Source of the DNA: Dryas octopetala
Taxonomy: Eukaryota; Streptophyta; Magnoliopsida; Rosales; Rosaceae
DNA: 64,000 nt
Reading direction: 5' to 3'
NCBI GenBank assembly: GCA_963921425.1
Contig: OY992837.1
Coordinates: forward strand, 7,847,896-7,911,895
Of the stretch, positions 54,654-64,000 are shown piece after piece (position 1 is the first letter of the stretch; each line of letters begins with the position of its first letter). The notes under the pieces were generated by a model. That model was not told the origin of the DNA. It saw nothing but the letters and a program-made list of their open reading frames with translations, and searched no databases. The position numbers and the translations under genes were made by a program.

Positions 54654-57600
54654 CTACTTCAAAACCCCTCTTCTTTTCCGCTCTTTCAAATCACTGGGGA
54701 CAATAAGAACAGAATCCACGCATAGCCCACCTTTCGAATGTGTGCAATCAATCTGTTTCATGGAAAATCTAACTTCTGTTACAGGAATTGAATTGGTGAC
54801 AATAAACTCACCAACCTTGTAATCAACCCAGCATCCACGCTTGTGATTGCCACATGCCTCGTCATGTTCGCCTTCATTCAAGAAGCATTCATATGATGCT
54901 TGTTGACCATCTGAAGTAGACAACTCAAATCGTACTGGTTTTATATCCCAACCATGGGTGTGCTCAAAATTGCAAACACGCCGTCCCAATCTCTTCGAAA
55001 ATCTTCCAATGTGAAGCCTGAAGGACAGAGTATAGATATCAGCAGGAAAAGGGAACTTCACCACCCCATCCACTTCAAACCACCATATTTGCTGCAAATA
55101 AGCCACAACGTGAAACCTGCAAACAAAGAGCAACAGAGCACACAGATCATCAAGATCTGTAAGATATAATTCATCATCAATCTAAGCAAAATGAAAAAAA
55201 CAATGAATTAACAACAAGCTGACATAACTGGTAATCAATATATTATAATAACCGACCCAAAGGAGAAATATCACAAACATAAATTGATGTAAACAATAAG
55301 AAAAAAAACACAGTGAAATAATGTGATCAAAGGTGATAGCTCTCAATCCTCCCCTCCCGCAAAAGAAAACCATAGGCTAACCTCTCTCACTGTGCAGTTG
55401 TGTTGAAAATCAGGAACCACCTTTAGTAATGTTGATTGGTATATGGGTGATAACCACATCAGCAATTCAGATTCCGAAACACAATTTATACTCAAGTGTA
55501 CAGTGAAAGAAACCCCAACACAACAAGAAACTTGATAAATATTATACTGAGAAGTTTAATATTATCCCTTTTCAGTTGGCATAGGCCAAACAAGATTTGC
55601 CACTATCATTGAGAAGTTTCTAACTTTTTTCAAGAAAATTTTTTTTGGAGTACCCAGATCCTTTTTCAAAACCATTGTTTTTGGTTTTACAAGAGACATT
55701 GGCATGGAAAGAGTTTGAGCCAGCAGAGCATTCTATTTGCATGATTAACCTTGATTTCTTGAAGATACTTTTTTGATGACTTACATCAACTCTTTCAAGT
55801 GGAACTCAGATTTCATTTGACGTTCTGTGTTTTAGCCTCTTAGGCTTAGAGTTTGACTTTTTCCATATCTTTCATTGGTGTCTCACTTGTATACCTCCAG
55901 TTTCCCTAGGTTGCATTCCTAGTTTGGCACTTTCCAATGAACTATATACTTGCAGATAAAAATTTAAATAAAAAAATGGTTAGAGCGATAGCTCCATACT
56001 ATCAGATATTGAGCAAGGTATGGTGGGGTAGGTGTCTTGCAGTAAAGAACATAATTAAAAGCAAATTTAGGAAATATTTGTACATTTAGCCTTTTTTTAC
56101 ATTAACTTATATGTAAATGACAACCTAATTTGAAATCCCAGCTGAAACCAAGAAATGAAATCGATACCCCCAACCAATCAATAATTCTTTATGAGATAGA
56201 AGGGATTGTATCAGAAAATAGGATAACAGATGGGAGACATAGCAATAGTGACAGAATGTTTACAACAGCATAAAATAAGTGGCATCACTAATTATTATCT
56301 GACTTTCTATACATAAATTCTTTTTTTAGTGGACAAAGGTGTGGATTTTAGGCATAAATTCATTCTACGTAAGAAGCAATTGACATCTTCTCCCCAATGT
56401 AGTCATTAAAATAATGTTATGTCAACTGGCCCTCCCAACCTACAGAACTACAATGAGAGAATAGCTGGCCTCTAGTTTTCCCTTGAAAAATGCCATGATA
56501 TGTAACTAGATAAGAGGACCCATTAAATAACACCACCCAGCCAATGGCAATAACGATTTTACAGAAAAGTGTGTTCAAATATAAAACAACCAAGCAAGGA
56601 TATGTTTTGCTACAACAGAAGAGAGAAATTAACCTACAATAAAATACAGATATAAAAAAATGTTAAAAGATACTTAGATTTGCAAGTTATAAATTTAGCA
56701 TCCATAAAGACTTTTCTATAAGATTCAAATTTTTATTTTCTTTCATATATCCTCTAAAAATTTGTCAAATCCAATAATTACATAATTCACCATACTCCAA
56801 TCCATAATTAGCATCAACTTGCAACAACACTAGCTCATCCATTAACTCAATTTCTCTACCTATCAAAGCCCAAGACATTTGGACGATCTGCTCCCACATA
56901 AGGAATACATCCGCTGTACCATGAGATACTTCCTTCCAAACCTCCCCATGTTCACTATATTTTTTTCACAGCCTCAATAAATGTAGTTTCATTTTTATTA
57001 CATGTGAAAGACAAATCTGCTTTCAATTGGTATAAAATATGTTCTCAACAGGAAAACCTACAAGACAATAACTAATGTCAGCATACACTAGTTCTTATCA
57101 CTCATATTCGTAAAGTGTTCACACTATGTGATCACAAGATCACAAGAGATAGATGCCATGATTGTCCAATCAGATTAATCCTTTATAGCTAGGGCATACC
57201 CTAGTTGGTAACCACCCCTCTCCTCTGAAGAGAAGGTGTTAATTTCAAAGCACTATTCCACAAATGTCAAAACGAAAAAAAAAAATAAAAAACCTAAAAG
57301 ACAAGAAACGGTGTCCTAATGAAACAATAGATAAATCATCTTTCAAGTCACCAAGAATATGAGTTCCTTAGAGTTTCTGATTTCTCCTCTCATAACAAAT
57401 AAATAAGGAAAATAAGCTTCCTGAAGTAAATTAAATATATAACTACTTACCTATCATCAAAAAATAAACTACAATCATCATCCACTAAATGTCAAAAGCA
57501 TAAACTGAATTAAATTTTTTTAACCCTAATATACAAATGCACTCATAAAACAAAGAAAGTGAACAAACCATTGATACCAAAAGCACACACTGGTGGATGA

Positions 57601-58231
57601 TAGCTTATAAGCTTGTAGGACTGAAGTTAAGATCGTTTGAATCTTACCTGGATTCTTCAGTAGGAATCCAGTTCCAGTATCTCCGATCTTCAATCCCGGT
57701 TATTGACATGGCCCTCGCAGATATCGACATGCAAACCCTTCCTGTGACCCTGTCTATCCATACTATCTGAAAAAGCCCACCAAATACATCAAATTGACCA
57801 AAATTTAGACATATTCCTCCAAACCCAAAACCCTAAATTGCACAAAAAAACAATCCAAATCCGTAAACCAAGGCAACCCAAAAACCCTAATTCCCAATCA
57901 CACAAACCAAGAACCCCACCTTATTGTCATCGTCGAAGGGTATAGGGCGAGAGAGCAGAGCAAAGATGTCCTTTTTGGAGAGGTTTTGGTACCTCTGAGG
58001 AGGCAACAAATTGAGCAGATCATGGTAATTAGGGGGCAGCTTAGATTCCCAAACCGAATCAGACGACGCCGCACCGCGAAACGCCCTGTTGAGCCTCGCC
58101 AGATTGCAAATCTCCGGCGGAGTCAGGTACATGAACACGCAGGCCACACAGCTCTCCGGTATGTCCCCCAGACCCGGACCCGGACCCGACCCGTTCGTCC
58201 CCTCCGTCAGGTTCGAGAGCGACGCCCCCAT
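54654..58231 (-). CDS. PP2-A15: F-box protein with PP2 (phloem protein 2) domain, PP2-A15 type
   Basis: Three exons on the minus strand (58231-57920, 57766-57648, 55116-54654) join to 297 aa, normal for this family. The start is MGASLSN; the open frame extends upstream only with a GTG. Seen: F-box at about 23-68 (IPESCVACVFMYLTPPEIC, WESKLPPNY), then the PP2 lectin-like domain with RVCMSISARAMSITGIEDRR, RYWNWI, QQIWWFEVDG, KRLGRR, HGWDIKPVRF and the C-terminal QIDCTHSKGGLCVDSVLI. Family knowledge: the F-box binds SKP1/ASK in an SCF ubiquitin ligase, and the PP2 domain is related to phloem lectins (Nictaba fold) and may read glycans on targets. Gly2 with Ser6 fits an N-myristoylation site (inference). 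Intron 2 is about 2.5 kb. A TTAGGGTTT word at 58361-58369 (telo-box on the gene strand) lies upstream. Confidence 0.93.
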
Positions 58232-60155
58232 GTCTTCTTCCACAACCCTCCCCCCTAATTTCACAGTCTCTGTAAAACTAATGTATTTTGCTCAGGTCAT
58301 GGCGATCCGTACAGTGTGTGTGTTGGAAGGTAGGGAATCGAAGAAATGGATGGGATAGGATTAGGGTTTTGAAAGAGAGAGTGGGGATTTGAGTGTTTGG
58401 TTAGTGAGAAAGTGAAGCTTAGTGGGAATTTCTAGCATGGGGTTTTGTGTTTTGGTTTGTTTTCTTGTCTATCGTCATATTGTCCGAGAAAATTTTGTTG
58501 GGTAGGAAAGTGAGGGAAAATTGGGACAGAAGAGCAGAGCTGAGCTGCGGCGAGGACGCAACTTCGCTCCTCACCATTAATTAATTAATTACGGTGTACT
58601 ACTATTTACAAAATCAAAACCCATAAATACTTTTCTTTTTTTCTATTAGATACATACATTTTTTGTTAATTATGTATTATTTACAATAAATTCGAACTTA
58701 AAATTCTACCTATTTTCCGCTTTCATAAACTTGTATTTTATGATGTCAACGAAAATTTATGAAATACCAAATATAACAATCTTATTATTTAAAACATTAT
58801 TAATAATAGTTAATCATCCATAAGTTAACTTTTAACTGTCCATTATTGCATCAACTCAGAACTCACCCAATATTTTTTTATGTTAAGTAAGTTCACTCTT
58901 AATTGTTTATGTTAAACAACTTAAATAGATCAACAATATAAGTTTTAAACGGCAACTTTTCAACAATTATTCAAATAATTCTTTATGAGCGTTCTAAACT
59001 CTTATCTTTGTTATAGTGACAACCATATGTAGTTGTACCGTCCAATAATAACAATTTTTTTTTATTTGGACTTATTTGTATTACTTTCTTGTGATTGGGT
59101 AATAACATTCTATATGTAAAAAAAAAATCATGTGAATGCATTTGTTTTTACTTAAATGTAGGTTATCACTAATGAATTATTGAATTGTAACGATCATAAA
59201 TATACTATTAACTTTTTGAAGATGAGAAGAGTAGAAACTTTGTCTTCATTATTATTATTTTTGTATATCTCCAAAGAGCAAAATGAGATTATGAGAATAA
59301 AAAATTTGATGTTTATTGAGTAAATTTTGAATATTAAAATAAACCTATAAACTTCTAAATAAGAAAAAAAGGATTTGGAAAATTACGGTGAGTAAAGGTT
59401 AGCTGATTGCTCTTCAGGTTAATAAAAGGGTAGTACTAATTAAAGACACTAACTATTAGGTCACTTTTGGTGACTAGGATCGCATTGAATTTTATAGATA
59501 ATCTCGCTAAATTTAAAGTATATTAAAGGAAAAAAGAGAGACTAACCTCTAACTTTTGTCAAAGTTAAAGGAATAAGATGGATTAATATTTTTCTTTTGC
59601 CTTAAGATTGATTAATTAGTTATAAAGGAAACTTATCATTTCTAATCCCCACAAAATGATGGGATATCAATCTCTTATGATCAATCCATTTTATTATTGA
59701 GCACCAAATGAGTCATTAGAGTCCCTTACTTATAAGGGTATCACAACATTCAAATGTACTCAAAAAGACAAGAAATTGATTTTTTTTTAGCTTCCATGAC
59801 ACTTTGAAGTTAGGATTCGCATATTTGAACTTCTCATAAGGGCATTCAAATACTCATTCAAAATCTAGTGCAAGTTGTGCAACTGTTGTTGCACCAAATA
59901 AAACAAATTCGAAAAACATACTCAAATCACTTATAAAGTCATAATAACTATAAAAAAAATATCATTGTAATTGTACTTTTTTAATCGTTGCAATTACAAC
60001 TATAACTACATTGTAACTGTAAAAGTCTTTATCAAGCATTCGAATGCTCTCAATGAGCATTTTAACGCTCGATGACAAATTGAAAAAGCGTGGAATTTCC
60101 GTCCTTTAAATTATGCAACCTTAGTCCTTTTGGCTTTAAAGTTGTAAGAGCCTAG
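58232..60155. other. 5' flank of the F-box/PP2 gene and intergenic DNA
   Basis: The first 300 bp are the promoter/5' UTR of the F-box gene (telo-box-like word at 58361-58369). Beyond that the sequence is AT-rich with no gene, no bounded element and no tandem array recognised. Confidence 0.5.
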
Positions 60156-60702
60156 CAAGGTATTAAATTTCGATTTTTGGGGGTTTCGAAATTTTAACAC
60201 AACATTACCAAAATTTCGTCCTAATTTTGACGATTTCGCCAAAAATTTTGAAATTTTGGCGAAATTTTCGGCCGCCGTAATCCTGCGCTGGAGCCGCTGC
60301 TGGCTTCTCGGCATCGATCCGCCTTGTACAGTGGTCCGATGAATAATCGGAGGTCACCAACATGTTCAAAATGACGAGAGCTTCAAAACCCACTAGGCCC
60401 GGCATCTCAACTTCGCCGGGATAGGCAGATTGCCGCCGGAGTGGCTGTCGGCCCGCCGCTGGCTTCTCGGCATTGATTTGCCTTGTACAGTGGTCCGATG
60501 AATAATTGGAGGCCACCAACATGTTCAAAATGGCGAGAGCTTCAAAACCCACTAGGCCCGGCATCTCAACTTCGCCGGAATAGGCAGATCGCCGCCGGAG
60601 TGGCTGTCGGCCCTGTGGCTTCGATTCGCCATGATCGGCGGTAGGGGGTGCGGCAGGGGGGGAGAAAGTGGTGAGGGTGAGGTGGCTTGGTGATGGATTG
60701 GG

Positions 60703-60739
<37 letters not shown>

Positions 60740-61506
60740 GATGATGAAGAGATAATACTGGAGATGGAGAGTTGGAGACTCACGGGGGAAAGGAAAAGGA
60801 AGGAAAAAAAAGAAGGAAAAAAAAAGGAAAAGAAAAAAGGAGAAAAAAAAAGAAGGAAAAAAAAAGAAAAAAAAAAGAAAAAAGAAAAAAAAAAGAAAAA
60901 AAAGGGAAAGAAATAATAAAAAAGAGAAAAAAATTAAAAGGTTTAGGGTTGATTGTGGTTTGAGGCATTTGGGCAATTGTAAAGAAAAAAAATGGTTTTG
61001 AATTTTTTTTAACCATTTTGAAGTTTCGTTTAGTTATTTTTAAACCCTAAATCAATAAACTTTAATATATTTTTATATAAAAAATACCATAAAGGGCCTA
61101 AATCCTAATATCATATACCATATCCTAAACAATATAGAGTATAGATTATAAAATATATAGGGTTTAATGTATAGATTATAGAGTATAAATAATATGCTAA
61201 TTTCATTTATTCATTATACTAATTTTATTTAACAGTATTTGTCTCCAGCGCACATTATATTCATCTTATATCACATGAAGCCTACTATATATATAATTAG
61301 TTTCTTCAATATTTTTTATTAATTTAGTAGATAATATGTTAAATAAACATATGGTAAAGTTTTATTCAAAATTTTCGTATTTTGATAGTAATTTTCATCG
61401 TTTCCATCTAATTTTTGTCGAAATTTAAAAATCTTCGAAATTTCCGTCGAAATTTCCATCGAAATTTCCATCGAAATTTCCTTGAAACACGAAATTTTAT
61501 TCCTTA
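60156..61506. mobile_element. Non-autonomous hAT element, family H1, copy 2 (inverted relative to 17.9 kb)
   Basis: GAGCCTAG flanks the element exactly at 60148-60155 and 61507-61514 (8 bp). The left end CAAGGTATTAAATTTCG pairs with the right end (reverse complement TAAGGAATAAAATTTCG). Read from its right end, it is collinear with 17872 onward: GTATTTGTCTCCAGCGC, TAACATATTATCTACT and CATCTTATATCACATGAA have counterparts there. The interior has a 60-bp-plus purine tract (60800-60950), (GA)n and a GC-rich segment with a 159-bp tandem duplication. No transposase is seen. Confidence 0.88.
60205..60783 (-). other. Captured-looking open frame with two 53-residue repeats inside the hAT
   Basis: A minus-strand frame of 192 codons contains two copies of a 53-aa unit (GRQPLRR, EVEMPGLVGFEALxILNMLV, YSSDHCTR, AEKPAA). 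The DNA repeat period is 159 bp (copies start near 60300 and 60459), so the duplication keeps frame. It then runs into low-complexity Ser/Leu sequence from the (GA)n tract. I do not recognise the protein. It may be a fragment of a host gene picked up by the transposon, or chance frame in a GC-rich repeat. Not called as a real gene. Confidence 0.4.
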
Positions 61507-61514
61507 GAGCCTAG

Positions 61515-63850
61515 AGAGTAATAAATTACAACAATTATCCCAATTGTATAAAAAAAAATTTGTAAAAAGGAAAAAGATGAATTGGTAGTAAAAAATTAAA
61601 TTTCGGATTTCAAAAAAATTCGAGAGTTCAAAAATATAATAATTTTGAAAGAATTTTTGATTTCGTTGAAAATTTAAACTAAAACAATTAAAATTTGTAA
61701 CAAAATTTCGATAATTTCGTTTTGGTAATATTTCAAAACTTCAACAAAATGAAAATAATTCTATGATTGGTGGGTCCACGGAGAAATGTGGCGTTTGATA
61801 AGGTGGCGTAGGATAGGGAATTCACATGCGACAAAGATCAAGTGGTGTTGATCTCTGTCCGGAAACACGTGTATCTTGGTCGGAAGCTGCAAAAGCCGGT
61901 CAAACTTTTACGAAACAGTCAAGTATTGTATTGTTCAATGTTCATTGATGCCTTTTTCTTTTATTTTTTATCTTTTTTGTTGGTGATTTTTGGCCTTTTG
62001 GATACGTGTTCGTTGATGCTTCTTCCGTTCATTGCTGGATTATTCATTTGTCATGCACCTTATCCCATCACCGGCCACCATACATTTATACATAGTAGAT
62101 TTTTTTTTTTTTTTTGCTTCATATAACTGATTTTTTTATGGAACATATTCAATTAGATTTTAATATACAAATAGGTTATTCATCAAAAAAAGAATAAAAA
62201 AAAAGATATACAACTAAGGTTAATAACTCCTCTGAGATTCATAAAAAAATAAAGAGTGTATTTAATATGAAATTTTACTTTTTCTTATAGAGTTTTTCTT
62301 AAGTTATCGACTTTTGTAGAGTTTGTAAATTTTTTCAAGATTTTCATAAATTCCACATAAACTTTGGCAAAATCAAAATTGAAGAAAATCTTTGACACTA
62401 GAGAATTCAAAAATCAAAATTTACCACAACAAAAACATTTTCTAAATTCTACATGTTAATGTGCAATGCATGAGAAAGTACATTACTCTAATGTTCTTTA
62501 ACTTTGTGTAATGGCTCCTAATAATATTAACTTTCTTTCCTTTTTTGGGTGAAATGGGCCCGAAGGCAAAAAAGATAAGAAAACTACACAATAACCATTA
62601 TTGGCCTTGACATGCTAGCTCTAAACTTTCTTTCATTTCATTGGCCTCTTACCCTATGTATTGTAACTTTCATTAAAAATTAATGAAAATATGTTTCTTA
62701 TGAAGAAATAAACTATTAGTCTTCTTCATTAGTCATCTTCATTGAAAATTCAATACTCATCTCATTTCATGTAAGATTTATTAATAAAATGCAATCATAT
62801 TTTACAATTGTAGGAGTTAGAGCATTTACTTCAAAACTAATTGCTAATAATATACCTTCTTACGTGTGACAATACTTATATCAAACATCAAACCCAAAAT
62901 TTATTGAGAATGAGTGAGGATTTACGTCCTAGACTTTATATTGAGTTATGCAAAAATTCACATTTTTTTATGTGGGAAATTCTCAACAATTAATACTTTT
63001 AGTAAACAGTTTAGATTAAAAATCAAGAATTGTTGAGACAAGGAAAATATCTACATTCTCACACGTTTTGTGAATAAGTCTTGAAGCAACCCAATGTGTT
63101 GGGCCCCAAAGAACATGAACTAGGGCCCACGGATATTCCTTAGCAGCTAGAAAGAAGGTGGAATATATTAGACATTAAGAACATGATCTATGGCCAAAAC
63201 TCAATGGCTTTCCAGCCTTTTTAAAAGGTGGAGAGGCATTCTACACACTTAGCCTTTTATATATTCAACATCTGGGTCCACTTCCCACCCTTCTTAAATT
63301 TCATCCTCGTCACTCAAACAAAGATCTTTAAACGACAAAGTTTCTAAGGAAGGAAATATTTAATATTTGTCGTTTTGGTCGTAATGCAACAATGATAATG
63401 TGTTTTTGGATTGGCACATTAGTGTGGCTCCTTCCTTATGGCCTCTTGTTGATAGACAAACCAAGGATGCAGCCATATAAGTAGATCAGAAGTCATGATC
63501 ATAAAAGTTCCTTGGCACATATGAATTTATGGGGGCATTAGCCCCACTATGGGTTTGCAAGTTGCATCATAGCCATAGAAGAGTTGGGTTTGGGCCTTAA
63601 TTTTAAGTTTGGGTCTGATACCTCAACATGCCTATTGGCTTGTTTGATGATAATGACCTAAACAATGCTATAGGGCATGGAACTGGTCTTAGCATAGGTG
63701 GTTGATTATTCTAAGTTTCTAACCATAGATGTATGTGGGATTCATTGTACATTCTATATGTATTTACGATTGTGCGTCACTCACGCACGCTTAGACAATT
63801 GTTCTTAACAAGTTTCACAATGCATGAATTTTTATAAAGAGCTGCTATTT
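61515..63850. other. Intergenic AT-rich region
   Basis: No gene is supported. A GC-richer piece at about 61765-61910 contains ACACGTGT (G-box type) and GGTCCACGG, and could be a decayed promoter or exon. Nothing follows it in frame. Poly(T) lies at 62101-62115. Confidence 0.45.
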
Positions 63851-64000
63851 GCACACTTTTTTTTTTCTTTTTACACACCATTCTTAAAAAAAAAAAAAAA
63901 AAAAACTAAGGGAAAAGACCAACACACCCCTCCCTCCTTCCCTCACCCAACTCAGACCAACACACCCCTCCCCGTCCCTCACCCTGACCACCTCCCCTCC
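63840..64000 (+). repeat. Right-edge repeat, possibly the start of another element
   Basis: GCTGCTATTTGCACACTTTT, poly(T)/poly(A) stretches and two copies of AGACCAACACACCCCTCC (about 63917 and 63954) in C-rich DNA lie at the window end. This looks like the terminal part of a Mutator-like element or a minisatellite cut by the window border. It cannot be resolved here. Confidence 0.3.

Noticed and set aside
58232..58264. Longer N terminus for the F-box/PP2 protein
   Set aside because: The upstream in-frame start at 58264 is GTG. The ATG at 58231 gives MGASLSN, which is expected for the family.
61842..62126. 94-codon frame after a G-box-like ACACGTGT
   Set aside because: Phe/Leu-rich translation of T-rich DNA without family features. 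No splice partner within the window.

Overview
The window is nuclear DNA of a flowering plant, most likely a eudicot. The genes have short exons and many introns with GT-AG borders, intergenic DNA is AT-rich, and all seven gene families are typical plant ones. A rosid such as a Rosaceae species is my guess, but nothing in the window proves it. I see no organelle, bacterial or viral block, no rRNA or tRNA gene and no CRISPR array.

Seven protein-coding genes can be modelled to the exon. In order they are: an exostosin-type Golgi glycosyltransferase (5.0-8.0 kb, +); a group-3 LEA protein of the ECP63 type (10.3-11.8 kb, +); a TauE/SafE membrane transporter (25.0-27.7 kb, +); an SRPK-type splicing-factor kinase (31.3-35.0 kb, -); cytosolic ribosomal protein eL24 (38.3-40.2 kb, +); a class I HD-Zip factor of the LMI1/ATHB51/ATHB22 clade (47.1-48.7 kb, -); and an F-box/PP2 protein of the PP2-A15 type (54.7-58.2 kb, -). 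Every joined exon set keeps an open frame and gives a protein of normal family length. The genes do not form a pathway. From memory, their order matches the merged content of two duplicated Arabidopsis segments (around At2g36610-At2g36640 and At3g53000-At3g53040), so the block looks like an ancestral, little-fractionated gene neighbourhood.

The remaining sequence is rich in non-autonomous DNA transposons, several of which can be bounded by exact target-site duplications. hAT-type elements with 8-bp duplications lie at 17872-18964, 28534-29259, 42336-44438 and 60156-61506. Mutator-type elements with 9-bp duplications lie at 13133-13312, 23387-24294 (a giant foldback) and 44633-46438, and probably at 19377-21111. 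A tRNA-type SINE with a perfect 16-bp duplication is at 17015-17218. The 42.3-kb hAT carries about 500 bp of telomere-like TTTAGGG/TATAGGG repeats with three copies of an AT-rich spacer.

The least expected pattern is a set of very short insertions. Each is a poly(A) run preceded by only 2-8 other bases, often AGTGGCC, and each is flanked by a perfect 12-18 bp direct repeat. They look like retroposition events cut down almost to the tail.
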